Below are positions 32,701-45,085 of a stretch of DNA of 64,000 nt, in pieces. Below the pieces are notes generated by a model. It was not told the origin of the DNA. It searched no databases and was given only the letters and a program-made list of their open reading frames with translations. A program made the position numbers and the translations under genes. This stretch comes from Sphagnum compactum (lineage: Eukaryota; Bryophyta; Sphagnopsida; Sphagnales). Every line of letters starts with the position of its first letter. Position 1 is the stretch's first letter. The stretch covers positions 21,876,213 to 21,940,212 of the forward strand of contig OZ234493.1 in assembly GCA_965153455.1 (NCBI GenBank). Reading direction: 5' to 3'.

Positions 32701-35700
32701 ATCGATGGAGGTGTTGGTCATCACTAACAATTTTGCGAAAAAAATTGGAGAAAATCATTCTGGAACAATGTACCATGGAAAGTTGCAAACCGGACAAAAA
32801 GTGGTAGTGAAGGTTTGGGAACTAAAATCACATTCAGCTGCTGAAGAGTTTGACCAATTTGGAAAGGTGTGGAATCTGAATGACTGATCAGCTAGCCATG
32901 TTTGGTCTTTCCATGTAATCTAATGTTTTATGAACAACTTTGAAGGCTTATAACTCACTAAATCCACTTTTCATCAAAATGGAATTTTATTTGAATGTTA
33001 CATTGCCTTGTAACCCAACTTCAAACAGGTCCTTACATGATCTAAGTACTTAAAAATAGTAAGACAAGTTTAAAGGACCAAACATTGAAAGGAGTGAATT
33101 TAAGCACTTCATTCAAAGAACAATTCAACACCCCTACCAAACTATATTATAAAATATTTTTTAGGTTATGAAATGGGTAATATTGCAACAAACTTTTACC
33201 CTAGCTATTCTTTTTTTTTTTGCCAAAATTCATGACCTAAATGTGAGTTTGAAATCATAAGGGTTGTGATGTGGGTGTAAAATGTGGGTTCAGATATGTT
33301 ACAACTCTGAAAACTTGTGTCAACGCATTGTCCAAATGATTGGTTATTATGAATCAGAAACTCATCAAATTTCAATCTATCAGTACATGCCTGGTGGAAC
33401 TTTGCAACACCGTCTTTTTGGTGAGTTGTTCCTTCACATTGTGCATTACAGAAGTAACTAAGCATGTTGTTGTTTTTTTAATGAACAAATGTTCCAATCA
33501 CATTTCATTTTCTACCAAGGAATGCTTCATTTCCTTCTAAGATATGTCACTAATGAAATTGTTGCACACAACTAAGAAATCATCATCTTATTTGTAATTT
33601 CTTTATGCAAAGTTTGCTACAATTGCATTTTAAAAAGTATGGTATGTTCAAATTGAGTCTATCAAATTGAATTGTGTATTACGTTTGCAAAATGAATTAA
33701 TGTTTGTAGTCAATTTCCCTTACAATGTTGGTTTTAGAGAGCCCTATTGTCTAGGTCCAAACATGATTTCCACACCATTCTTGAACAAGCTCTAGATTTT
33801 GATAAGGGTTGCAACTCAAGTGTGAATGTATTGCATGCTTGACCTCGTCACTTTGCTAAGACTGGTTTTTTTTTTGTGGTCAATAGTTTAAAATTGTTGT
33901 TTTAATTGTTTGTCAACTAACATTGGTTGATTTAACTCACTTGTTTCACACATATCTAGACTTGTGTGAGCTTTTCAACCATTGCTTTAGTTTAGATGTG
34001 TATGATAAGGGCTCTTGATTTGTGATTTAAATTTTGGGTTATTTATCCCCATTGTAGCAATATTATTTTGAGGCCAATGTTACTTATTAGTTTATGCAGA
34101 TGTTCATTGATCATTTGTAATTTATCTTATTCACTTCATAATTGATCAAGTCTATGATTTTTATAGGTGAAGGTCCATTGGACTCAAAAACTCGTGCCTT
34201 AGACTGGAAAGCACGACTCAAAATTGCCCTACACATTGCACAAGGTAACATTAAACTTTTAAAAACCCTATCCTCTAATATATATGAATGTTGTCTTTAT
34301 TGATTGACAATTTGAACTAGAGTGCAATGCTTATTCTTTTCAAAATAACATACATGAAATTATTGTTGGAACCAACTTAGCATTCATTCCATTTAATTGT
34401 TTTCTCCAAGTTTAACTTTAAAAGTAAGGTGCCATTTTGGATGATTGCCACATGCATATGTCAATCCAAGAGTTGTAGAAAAATATCATTTATGAATATA
34501 ATTTTCCATATCTTTATTGCATTGAACACTTCATCCATAGTTAATGTCTACAAGTATTTTTGTATAAAAAGGTCTATAAGGGCAAAACCCTTTGTATTTC
34601 TACATATTGAAGCTTTAGTAGGGCTTTGATGAGTCAAACATCACAAACTTGCTCCCTCCTTGTATCTATGTTTTCACAATGTTTTAACAATGTGTTCAAG
34701 GCCTTTAGATACATGTCCCCTAATTGATCGGGCATTCCCTTACAAGGCTATTCAACTAATGCCATTTCAAAAAACTATGGTAGATCCATGATGGTGGAAC
34801 TATCAAATTTGGGGGCTTATTTATCTATCACACATAATGTTAACATATACAGAAATGAAGGGGCCTATATCCTCTAAGGTTCAGTATTCCAAATGGAATT
34901 TCACAACAATTGTTGAGGGTTCAAAATTTCAAGTAATGGTTATTTCCATAATTGGTCTTGTGAGGAAGATAATGGTGTATTCATCATTGCATTGTTTAAT
35001 GGTTCCATCTGAAATATGAAGATTCACTCAACATTATCTGAACAGGGCTACCACATTTTCCCGAACAATATTTCAAACTAGAGAGCAAGGATATTTTTCT
35101 TACACAGAATGGGGTACCCAAGGTTACTATTCAGCCATGGCCATTTCACCGGTAAGTATTTTGTGTTGAGTTCTCCATGCATTTCTAGGCTACAATATTA
35201 TTATTTTTTGATTTTTTTAAAATGTAAAGGAATGTCCATATTTTCTTCATTAAGCCGATGAGATCAATTTATAAAACCTCATATATACAAAGTAGTTTCT
35301 TTCGAAGCCAAGATTTTTAATGTTTTTGGTAGATGTCATTGTCACATTGCAATCCCAACTAGTGCTTAAAGTGCATTTCCAAATCTATTGGTGGACTTTC
35401 TCTCACTTAGAAGGAATGTCCAACACAAAATTTACATGGACTCAATTTGTGTGTCAATTAGTCTATTTGACATTTGTTAATGAGTCATCTATTACTGTCA
35501 ATAGTTTGAAATTTTATAAACATAAAATTAAACATATGCATGGATATTACAAGATTTTATCCTTCAATGTTTGGGTTGGTATAGACCAACATAAATATTG
35601 AGATGGAATGCCATAAAAGTCATCCATGGACCTGGATGGCCCTTATTTCACCATTATTAGTTACTAGAAAAACATGAACTTTTTTCCATATAGGTCAAAT

Positions 35701-36980
35701 TTCTTAAAGCTATAGCACTTGGGGATCAAAATCATTACAAAGTAAAAATATAGGCATTACTAAACTATTAATTTAGGTCATGTTTGCATACTATCCTCCT
35801 TGCAAAATCTACTATCGTTCATTAGGTGTATTCAAATAGAAGCCTTAAACTGTTGATTTCAATGGCCACATTTGGTGAAACAATATGGAATCTAAAGCCA
35901 TGGTCATAATTTTATACACTACATTGATTCCATGATAAAGCATCTGACCATTTGATTATGGTTCTCAGGGAAAACTCTCTTGTTTACGAATTTGGACGTC
36001 TTTTATGGGAACTAATTTCTGGACAGCAACAGTGCCAACCTAGAGAAGGATTGAGTTTGGTATTATTCCTTGAATCTACAATGCATCTTTTTTTGCACAA
36101 TTAACTATCCAATTGTTAACCATCTAATGCATTGAGGAATTATAGTTCCACTATATCCATTTCGGGCATCTATATTATAAGAAAAAAAGATTGACTAATG
36201 AACATTGACAACAATAATTATTAAATCAAAAAGTTTAATTTTTTTTCTAGTATGCCTCATTTGCAAATAATTTAGATCACTTCATCAAGATAGAAATTTC
36301 CTCCCCAGATGCCAATGAAAATCAAGTTATGGAGGAGACCATATTTCATACACAAAACTAATGTATAAACTTGTAATAACAACAAGGAAAAATAAGAGAA
36401 GAATTTAGCTGAACAAAAGGTCAGTACAAAACCCATATGTTGTTCATGTATGTCATCCAAGAAGTGAACATGCAATGTGAAATGTCTTATTGCATCAAAG
36501 TAAAAATTTGATGACATGTTCCCAAACTGCAAACCTTTCTCCTTCATTGTTACAAAGAATAAATTGACTTGTGTGGACTCATGGATAGGTGGAGGATTTT
36601 CGCAACGAGGGGTTCATTGTCATTGACCCCACCCTTGGTTCTAATTTCCGAGAAGAAAGCATGATGAAAACTATAAGGATAGCACATTCTTGTATGCAAC
36701 CAATGGGGGCTCCACCAATAATGGATGATTTAATCAATTTAATAAGGGAAATGAATGATGCATTGCGATTGGAAAAAGGTCAAAACGTTGAAGAAGGTGG
36801 TATGAACATTGAAATTCCTCAGCATGCTTCACAATCAAAAACATGTGCCTCACTTGAAACTACTTTGGAAGAGATCAAGAAGCAGACAATATTTGATGAA
36901 AAGTCTATCTCTGATTGTGATCCTAAAGGGAAAAGACAACAACAACCTCAAACAAGCACTACACAAAGTCATGGTTCCAG
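32701..36980 (+). pseudogene. Receptor-like kinase copy C (degenerate, possible pseudokinase; joined to 38,082-39,807)
   Basis: Exons: 32,701-32,866 (MEVLVITNNFAKKIGENHSG, TMYHGKL, VVVKVW); 33,294-33,420 (QMIGYYESETHQISIYQYMP); 34,167-34,244 (ALDWKARLKIALHIAQG); 35,046-35,151 (SYTEWGTQGYYSAMAISP, activation loop and subdomain VIII); 35,969-36,059 (SLVYEFGRLLWELISGQ); and 36,589-36,980 (DPTLGSNFREESMMKT, MDDLINLIREMNDALRLE, then a charged tail). Each of these exons is open. The catalytic-loop/DFG exon is only a relict near 34,720-34,860, where MVELSNLGAYLS stands for the expected LSDFGLS, with stops around it. The step from 35,151 to 35,969 is also out of phase by one base. The last exon joins 38,082 in phase. 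It is most likely a pseudogene or non-catalytic relic. Confidence 0.6.
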
Positions 36981-37132
36981 GTCAGTGTTCCAAATTGTTC
37001 CCGTATATCATTTAATGCAAGAAATGACTAGAGGTTTGATTGTCAATAATCTGTGTTGTGGGATTGTGTAATGGGTTTTTGTTCGCTTGGGACCTTTCCA
37101 TTGTCAAGATGGATGTGATGATAGAGTATTGA

Positions 37133-37354
37133 TTGATTGTTGGAGATTTTTTGTTGCAAGGTCCCCAATATGGACCTTATAAGACAAACAACCCTTCATG
37201 TGTAAAACATTCAAAGGAATTTCTTATTGTACTTGGAGGGCACATTATATCCATCAATGTCCCCCTTAGAAAAGAGGAGGGATATATTCGTATTCCCCAC
37301 CAGTCAGAGGATCCTACTTATAGGCATAATGTCCTTCCCACTCTTAGGGAGTAA
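37133..37354 (+). other. ORF conserved downstream of kinase C
   Basis: The counterpart of 31,570-31,773. It lies inside the intron 36,981-38,081 if kinase C is spliced to the 568-codon block. Most differences between the two copies would change amino acids, which argues against selection on a protein. Confidence 0.3.
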
Positions 37355-38081
37355 GCATAAGAACCCTCCCTTTCTTAAACCTCATGATCTACATTTGTCT
37401 AGGTTCATGATAACATTCACCTCATGCTTTACAATTGGCAAAGTCCACAAGTGGGGGGGACATTCCTTGAATGTGAGGCCAAACTCACCTACTGCCTTGT
37501 CCTAGGCCCCTTATTTTGGGAATGGTCCCCCACCCTTGACCTTTCCCCTTGACAAAAATTTCAGTTTATTTTCACAGACAAACACCATTGTCATATGGTC
37601 ATAATTTACCCCAGTGCATATTGAAGTGCATGTTTATAGGTTGGGCTTTGTGAAACCCTACTCCAATGAAATGGATGAAGTTATTCCGAGAAGAATTCTT
37701 TCAGATATCATTAACAAAGAAAAAACATATGATAGAAAAATAATGCCTAGTTTGTCAAAAAGTCCATTTATAAACACTTCAAGTTAATATGAATGTGTTT
37801 AACATATTACTTCAGTTGGGGCCTCCAATCCTTAAGGAGGACTTGAAGAGATTTTTGTTTTGGCCAATCAGCCCACACACCCTATTGTTTTGTATTCATA
37901 ATGTAGCGAGCTGGAATGATTGTATTTGGAGCATGAACAGCAGGGTTCAAATGGTGAAGGTGTGGTAACCAATTTTGCATGTTCAAGGATGATGTGCATC
38001 ACTAGAATGAACAAAGGCCACACTTGGATTTGTAAATGTGGCCTAATAACATAAGAATTTTTCTTTTGTAATTGGTTGCAG

Positions 38082-39807
38082 AAGTTCCGAAGGTGATTCA
38101 ATGTGTTCAATTAGTGACGATGAAATGCCTTCAACAAGCAAGAATCAGAGTTTATCTCCACAATTGGAAATGCGTGCCACCACTACAAGCATTGAAGGTG
38201 TTCCAAACCTGCCAACCACGAGTAGCAGTTCAACTATGTATGCTCGCAGAAAAAATAATGAAGGCAATGTGGAGTTACTTTTTGAAAATGCAGAAAACAT
38301 GTCTCAAGTTGTTGGTGTGGGGCTTGAGTGGGCCAAGGTGGTGATCACCAAAAAGTTGGATGTCGAGGTGAGGCACATTGGTGAACATGCATGGCAAGAC
38401 TTGTGGCCAAATTTGAAAATGGCAGGCCAAGTGTATGGAGATTTTGAGCTGATGGATATCAGTCTTCCAGAATTGCAAACACAAGACCAGAGGCCCTCAA
38501 ATATACTGTTGGAAGATCTAACAGAAAGATTTGGTGTTGGGTTGTCAAGCAGTGATGTAATTAGTGTGTATAGGGAAGACCAAGTTGGACAATCAATTGA
38601 TGAAGGATTTGCTCCCCTTGTATTGAAGCTAGCTGAATACATGGGAGTTGAGGAAGCAAATGTGACCAAACGCAGGCCAGTTTCAGGGGGTGAAGGTGAA
38701 AGCTCAAAGGGAGCTGCAGGAGGGGGAAGTTCAAAGGAGGCCTCAACAGGAACTCAAGATCCCCCGCAAGATCCTCCTGGAGATCCCCCTCAGGATCCTG
38801 CTTGGAATCCTCCAGATGATCAGGATCAAGATCCACCCAATGATCCTGCTGAAGATCCACCTGATGATCCACCTGATGATCCTGCTGAAGATCCACCGGA
38901 GCCCTTGGAGAATAAGAAGGTTCATGTTGTGACTATTTATCCAGAATATGGGTATGTCCGTCAAGGATCCCCTGTTCCTCAAGAGAACAACCACCCAATA
39001 TATGAGGCATGTATTGTACCTATCCTTCGTTTTGAGTTTGAATTGAGGGGAAATCACAAGAAGATTACAACTACACTGAGAACACAATGCAATCTTGGGG
39101 AAGGTGGTGGACTCAATGGTACCCCCTCAAATCTGGGATATTTCCAGGACAACATCACAATTTCCTTAACTTGTGAAAAGGAAAGGGCTGCAACTCTTTC
39201 CTCTTCAAAAGTTGAAGATGTACAAGTTGTCAAGAGAACTATCACAAACAATAATTCAACATCGCTTGCAAGGGAAGGCTCAGGTCAACTTGCTGTGAGT
39301 GTACTTGGGCTTCAAGTTGGAGGACGTTATGGTGGAACTACTGAGACAGGTTATTCAACTGCTCGTGAGATGGAAATTGAATGGTTGGGTGGTGGATTTT
39401 GTGTGCATCCGAGACAACTTGCAAATAGTTTGGCTTACAACTTTTCTTACCCAAAAGAAATGAAGGACATCATTGCTGATCATCATCATGGTCGAACAGA
39501 ATTGTTAGACTTCAAAATAGGTGACACAGTCTGGCCAACCATCATCGGTGAATGGGATGCTCTCGATATGAGCAGAAAATGCAAATACAATTTCAAGACC
39601 AGACGGGACATTACTTCCATCAAGGGTTTAAGGCAGTCACATGGGAATGGTGAAGAACTCCAATCCATCACGCAACAGTATGTAGTACCTTTGTGGGTGA
39701 ATCATGCAATGACTCATATATTGCATCGTGATGACATAATCCAAGCACCTGGTAGAGTAAGGAAGGTGATTGGAGCAAAGACTGCATTGCATGGTCCTCG
39801 GACATAG
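38082..39807 (+). CDS. Large protein of unknown family, possibly the C-terminal part of kinase C
   Basis: The frame is open from an acceptor at 38,081 (TTGGTTGCAG) to the TAG at 39,805-39,807. With the ATG at 38,101 alone it gives 568 residues. N-terminal part: a Ser/Thr-rich start, then VELLFENAENMSQVVGVGLE and a probably helical region to about residue 205. An acidic Pro linker of (D/E)PP(D/Q/G) units spans about 219-270. The C-terminal part (about 275-568) is rich in probable beta strands (VHVVTIYPEYGYVRQGSP, EIEWLGGGFCVHPRQ, TVWPTIIGEWDAL). There is no signal peptide or membrane segment. The exon 36,589-36,980 ends GGTTCCAG and this exon begins AAGTTCC, so GSRSSEGDSM is read through in phase; a single kinase-fusion gene is therefore plausible. 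I do not recognise the family. Its long intact frame, beside decayed kinase exons, suggests it is under selection. Confidence 0.6.
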
Positions 39808-41439
39808 CAATATTTCCCAACACAGCATTGTAGATTTGTGTGTTTTGGTTTTTGGTTTCTGCTGCTAAGTCAGTGCATATTTGTGTGTATTTTCTTCATT
39901 GAATTCTGTCACTATCCTGTTTGTAGATGTTGCTTTTACTATTCATTATCCCCCTGGATAAAGGCACCCAAGTTCTCAACTCCTTTGCGCAACAGCTCAT
40001 TTTCCAGTTCCAACAATATTCTGTTCTGCGCATGCTTTGGAAGTTTCTTTCTCAACTGCATGCTTGTCCAACTATTTCTTCAAGGCTTTCAATCCATGTC
40101 TGTTCTCTTTTTCTATGCTTTACTGAAGTTGGGCACTGCCTTCAGAAGCATATTTGTTTTGCCTCAACTTTTAACTGTTTTGTTAACTGTTTTGTCACCA
40201 CTGGATTCATATACTGTTTTCTTCTAGATCACCCATTTTCCAGCTTCTTGCAGCTTCTATATGGTGTGGAATGTGACAATCTTTTCAAGCTTTCAAGTGA
40301 TTTCAATAGTTGTAATTGTGGAATGAATACGGTACTAATTTTTCTTTTGTCCATCTTGGACAAAGTAGTGAAACTTGTGTGTCATGGTGCCTCTTTTAGG
40401 GAATGCAGTTGGAAGTTGACAGCATTATAGTAGCTAGATTATGTAGATATGGTGTTGAGTTTCTCCTTTTTGTTTTTCTTATTTTTCTCGGCACGGAAGG
40501 GAGAAAAAGATTGCATTACAAAAGAGAGGACAGAAAACAACCCTCTGTCAGAGAGGCCACCCAACATCACCAGTCAACCAGGGACAAAACCTTAGCAATT
40601 AACAATGCCACGACGACAAGAATGATAGCAGCATCTAAGAGGAAGCTCATCCTGAAAAACCAAGTTTACTGTGTACTCCTCACTCTTTATCGAACATCTC
40701 AAGCAGCAAATCGGCGTTGGTAAAGGGAAACCTTGTCTGTTGCTATGAGAGTGCTTTTCGTAGATGCAGTCTTGGTTTTTGCTGCTTATATTGTGCAAGG
40801 TGGTGGTTGTGTGTACCAGTATGAAAGTTGGAAATATGATCTATGGGAGAGGACTTGACCAGTGAAAGTATGTAGTGTACTAGCTAACAAGTTTGCCATT
40901 CGACTTACACTAATGGACATTCCATGGGTATGCACAAAAACCAGAAGTCTGTGTGGAGTGAGTTGTTGTGCAGCCAAAAAACTAACTGAATCAAGTAAAA
41001 TCAACCTGTTAAAACAAATTGAACAGCACCAGCACCGGTATAAGTTAGGGTTAAGGACTATATGTTGGAATTTTATATTAGTCAACAAATAACATGGATC
41101 ATCTAAAAACCCAATCGATGATATTAAAAAATAAAATAGAAACATTATAAAAAAACTCATGTGGGGGGGGGGAAAAAAGCATGGGATTGCACAAGGCACA
41201 AAGCAAAGCAATTGAATCCAATTGTGAATGAAATGAGCAATACAAATGAAGAGAGATAGTAAAGAAGGAATTGAAACCTTGTTGAAAACACAGACATCAT
41301 CAAGTGCTGCAAAGCAAATCTCTGTGCTTAAAAATGTGGGCTGAAATTACTACAATTTACAGAAGATGGTGCCTTACATTCAGTGGAATAGGGCTGAAGT
41401 TCCAAGTATGATAGGACCATACACTCAAAGTTCCACAAT
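39808..41439. other. Intergenic, no gene recognised
   Basis: The 3' flank of the unknown gene. Several ORFs of 70-170 codons on both strands (39,838-40,430 and 40,786-41,211) are rich in Cys, Phe and Leu, look like chance frames in T-rich DNA, and match no family I know. Confidence 0.4.
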
Positions 41440-41600
41440 GGGGGGGGCGGCGGGGTCTTGTGGTTCTTAAGTAAGGTACCTAAGGCTTTTTACACTGTTT
41501 AAGACCCTCTTAGATAGGTGAAATGAAGCCATAGTAAGAGGGATTTGAACCCAAGACCAATAGATAGAGAAATTCCCATTACATCTGCTCCAAAATTTCG
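41440..41600 (-). mobile_element. Possible tRNA-derived SINE-like sequence
   Basis: The minus strand carries GGTTCAAATCC (plus-strand 41,541-41,551), a perfect match to the Pol III internal B-box consensus. About 45 bases upstream on that strand is TGGAGCAGATG, a weak A-box. No clear 3' tail or target duplication is visible, so this is tentative. Confidence 0.3.
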
Positions 41601-41870
41601 CCAAAAAACGAAATTCAAAATGAAACATGCAAGCAAAGATGAAGTGATTTTTTGGGATATTCCAATCGTCAGAATTTATTTATTTTTAAATAAATAAAGA
41701 AAAATCGCCATATTTCTTCTGTACATGGTTCAAGTAGGTAGCCAAAAGTATCGAAGAAGGATGTTGAAATTAATTTCACTTTCATATCTTGGTTATTGCC
41801 GAATTTGAGTAAATCTTCATGTGGATGATCGCCACTTTGGCTGTATCACAAAATTGATTAAAAAAAACAC
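41575..41870. repeat. Dispersed repeat, copy 2 (first copy at 580-905)
   Basis: It shares the TTTCGCC, CTTTCATATCT and GGATGATC..CCACTT..ATCACAAAATTG blocks with 580-905 in the same order, with clear divergence. It contains no ORF. Confidence 0.5.
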
Positions 41871-42060
41871 TGAGATTCTGATCCTGGCTCTCTGTTTCTA
41901 GGAAAGTTCATTCATCTTGTCCCTCTGTTGACGTGTGCGTGTACGCCTTCTCCGGTGCTTGTTGCGTTGTCTTGTGTTCTGGGAGTTTTCCTTTGTTGCT
42001 CCGTCGGTGCATCCGTGCCTGTTCCTCTTCCTCGAAATTGTTGGTTTCCCTCGCTGGATA

Positions 42061-42100
42061 AAAATATTTTTTGTTGTTGTTGTTATTGTTGTTGTTGAGC
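42061..42100. repeat. GTT microsatellite
   Basis: TTGTTGTTGTTATTGTTGTTGTTG-type run (about ten GTT units with one interruption) in the likely 5' flank or leader of the annexin gene. Confidence 0.9.
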
Positions 42101-42684
42101 TGATCGCTTAAATTCCGTTTCCTTTTGAAATTTTCTTTGATCGTAACCTCAATTCTTTGACAAATTCTTCTGAACAAATGCGTTTCAGATTTCCGACTTC
42201 TCCGTCTTCTTGCTCTTTCTTCTTTAGTTCTCACGGCTTTCCTCCGGTGTGATTTTTGTAACTCTTTCTTCAAAGCTTTTAAAGCTATCTTTCCTTCTCT
42301 TTTCTCCTGATTTTTTTGGTCACTTTCTTTGCGAATTGACGGAGCTTGAAACCTTGGACACCAAGCGGATTACATAGCTTCGAAACGTAAGAATCGCTTC
42401 ATCTTTTTCAGCTTCTTTCAATTTCTCTTGTCAAGTCTTGTAACAAGTCTTTTTTGGCCGTGAGTTTTAAGAAAACAAGAAAATTTCGCACTATGCTGGT
42501 GTTCTGTTGTTAACATCTGGAGTCCGTCTGATATGTTTCTGCTTATTTCAGAGTGGACCTTGTTTGAATGCGTATTATTCCTGAATGATTTTTGTGGCGT
42601 ACTGGAGCTCCTAAGCTTATTTTGCCTTGTGTTGCTCCAAATTGTGTAACAGGGTGGTCTGAAGAGAAAAATAGAGTGAGCGAG

Positions 42685-45085
42685 ATGTCCACAATAACTG
42701 TCCCTCAGTATCTCAATTTACAAGAAGATTGTTATGCGCTCCATCAAGCATTCAAAGGCATGCTGACCATTGCAGATTTTTTTTGTCTAATTTTAGTACT
42801 TAATCCTCCTTCCTCTGATACAATACCTATAAGTAGGGACTTTGAGATGAAATGCTTCAGGTCTTCCTGGTGGAATATTAAGCTACTGCTCAGAGTTTAA
42901 CAGTCTAGAGGCTTCCATTAGTGGTGGTGCAGGTGTCAGAATCGTGATTTTTGCATACATGGGTATGTGAATGTTGGAGTTCTCATTCATAATGGAAGCA
43001 GAGAACAGTAACAGATGCTTACAGGGTTCAAGCATGCTAACCTTGTACCCCTGTTCTGATGGATGATGGCAGGGATTGGATGTGACGAGAAAAGAGTGAT
43101 TGCAATATTGGGTCACCGCACACAAGCTCAGCGCTTAGCGGTCGCTGATGCTTACCACAGACAGTTCGGAGAGATCCTATCTCATCGTCTCAAGTCCGAA
43201 CTCCATAACAACCTTGAGGTGTGTTTCTTTGCCACGGGTTGAGTGAGCCGATAGCATCAATTTCAGGGAATGTTGATATGTTCCTTTGATGACTCTTGGG
43301 TCAGTTTTAGACCAAATTAGAGAAGTTTGTATTGGTCATCCAAGGAAAGAGATGTAAGCAATTACTAGTTTCCTTGGACCTTTAGCGGTCAGACTAAAGG
43401 TTGCTTTTCAGCCACCATAAAACTGAAAACTAGTGAAATGGTGATCAGAAAGTTTCACCTTCTATTCTGTCCCTCAATTGTTTAAGTTGATTGATATTTG
43501 CGAGGAAGTCAAAGATGTTCAAGATGGATAATGGTTCATTTACCATGCATGCATTGATGAGCAAATTCTGGGACATGGGGATAATGCAGAGAGCAATGCT
43601 GTTGTGGATGATGGATGCAGCTGAGAGAGATGCAGTGCTTTTACATGAATCAATTTCAGGGCTCGGCACAAAAGACTCGGCCTTGATTGGAATTGTGTGC
43701 ACACGTACTCCCTCGCAGTTATACATTATCAAACAAGCTTACTATAACCTTTACCATAGGACACTTGAGCATGCCGTTGATGGGGACACTAGTGGCAACT
43801 ATCAAAAGGTGAAGTCTTATTACTGAGACTTATCAATGTCACTTTTTTTTTTAGTTGTGTACCTTGCAACTTCTTTAGTGCTTGGATGTAGGTAGAAATG
43901 TTGAACGTAAACTTCTGGTTGTAAATTTTGGGAGGGTTGTTTCTGATTTTTACAGCACATTTGTGGCACTATTTAGTTGATCAAATGCCCATCAGTCTTA
44001 TCTGAGAGAGAATAAGAGTTGCAATTGTATGTCTCACTATTGGAAATTATGTCGTACAGCTCCTGTTGGCACTTCTGAAAGGAAATCGGTCAGAAATCTT
44101 GGGGGTAGACCGGCAATTAGCAATGGCAGATGCACATGCATTATACAAGGCAGGTGAGGGCCGATGGGGCACGAATGAAGACACTTTCATTCATATATTG
44201 GCAACTCGTAGTGCTGCCCACCTGACAACTGTGTCACAATACTACCTGCAAGCTTTTGGGCATTCACTTGAGAAGGTGAGTTCCACAAGCTCTGTTCACT
44301 GTTCTCATCTGATTAGTTCACAAGCATGTTCAACATGCCACCACTGAATGCTGGGTATTTCCACAGAATTTAACCTGATGTCAGTTCCATCAGATGCATT
44401 TCCAAATTAATCTGGCATTTCTAATGCTGTTGTATTAAACACCACACCATGAGTTCTCCAGCCAGTCCAGAGCTAAGAAGAGGATTATGTTATACATGCA
44501 GGCAATTCAGAAGGAAACATCAGGACATTTTGAGAACGCATTGCTGGCTGTTGTGCAAGCCACATGCTTCCCTCCGAGATATTTTGCCCAGGTATTCACT
44601 CCTTGTACTCATTTAGGTGTACTGGATTGTCACTGGGGTCTGACACATTCCAATAGAATAAGAGACATGCAGGATGTGGATTCAAATCACACTGTGGATC
44701 ATCATAATCAACATGCCTTCTGCTCAGTTGCCTTCTCCATTACCAATAATCAAGGGAAGTATCTGTGAAAGTGGACAATTGTGTCACTTGCAGTCTCATA
44801 ATCCTCATGTACTCCTATCTGCGATTTCTGAAGCATCAAGTATACACTGGATTCTGATCAGTCACACTTTCATTGGGTGTGCAGGAGCTCTACAAATCAA
44901 TGATTGGGCTAGGGACAGACGACAGCTCATTGATCCGGGTTATTACTACTCGAGCAGAAATTGACATGCTCTACATCAAGGGAGAATTTTCAAGTATGTA
45001 CAACAAGACTCTCGAGCATATGATTGCAGGCGATACATCTGGAAACTACAAGCATTTCCTTCTTACCCTTGTGGGTGGTGCTTAG
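42685..45085 (+). CDS. Annexin, six exons
   Basis: Plant-type annexins are soluble proteins that bind acidic membranes in a calcium-dependent way. Exons 42,685-42,757, 43,073-43,218, 43,590-43,808, 44,060-44,275, 44,502-44,591 and 44,885-45,085 join in phase to 314 residues, the normal family length. The start is MSTITVPQYLNLQED. All four repeats are present: repeat 1 with GIGCDEKRVIAILGHR, repeat 2 with GLGTKDSALIGIVCTR, repeat 3 with GRWGTNEDTFIHILATR and repeat 4 with GLGTDDSSLIRVITTR; repeats 2 and 4 contain GDTSGNY. Repeats 2 and 4 keep the GxGT calcium loop; in repeat 1 Cys replaces Thr, and repeat 3 has the insertion often seen in plants. The first intron appears to start with GC rather than GT (AAAG/GCATGC), because only that join keeps FKGIGCDE. 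Confidence 0.93.

Larger units (their letters stand above)
32400..37940. repeat. Kinase tandem duplication, unit C
   Basis: Homologous to 26,840-32,360 in the same order and orientation. Sequence after about 37,940 (the 568-codon region) has no counterpart after unit B, because unit B is followed directly by unit C. Confidence 0.85.

Noticed and set aside
39838-40430. ORFs of 129 and 167 codons downstream of the 568-codon gene
   Set aside because: They overlap each other in different frames and are Phe/Leu/Cys-rich, as expected of T-rich 3' flank.
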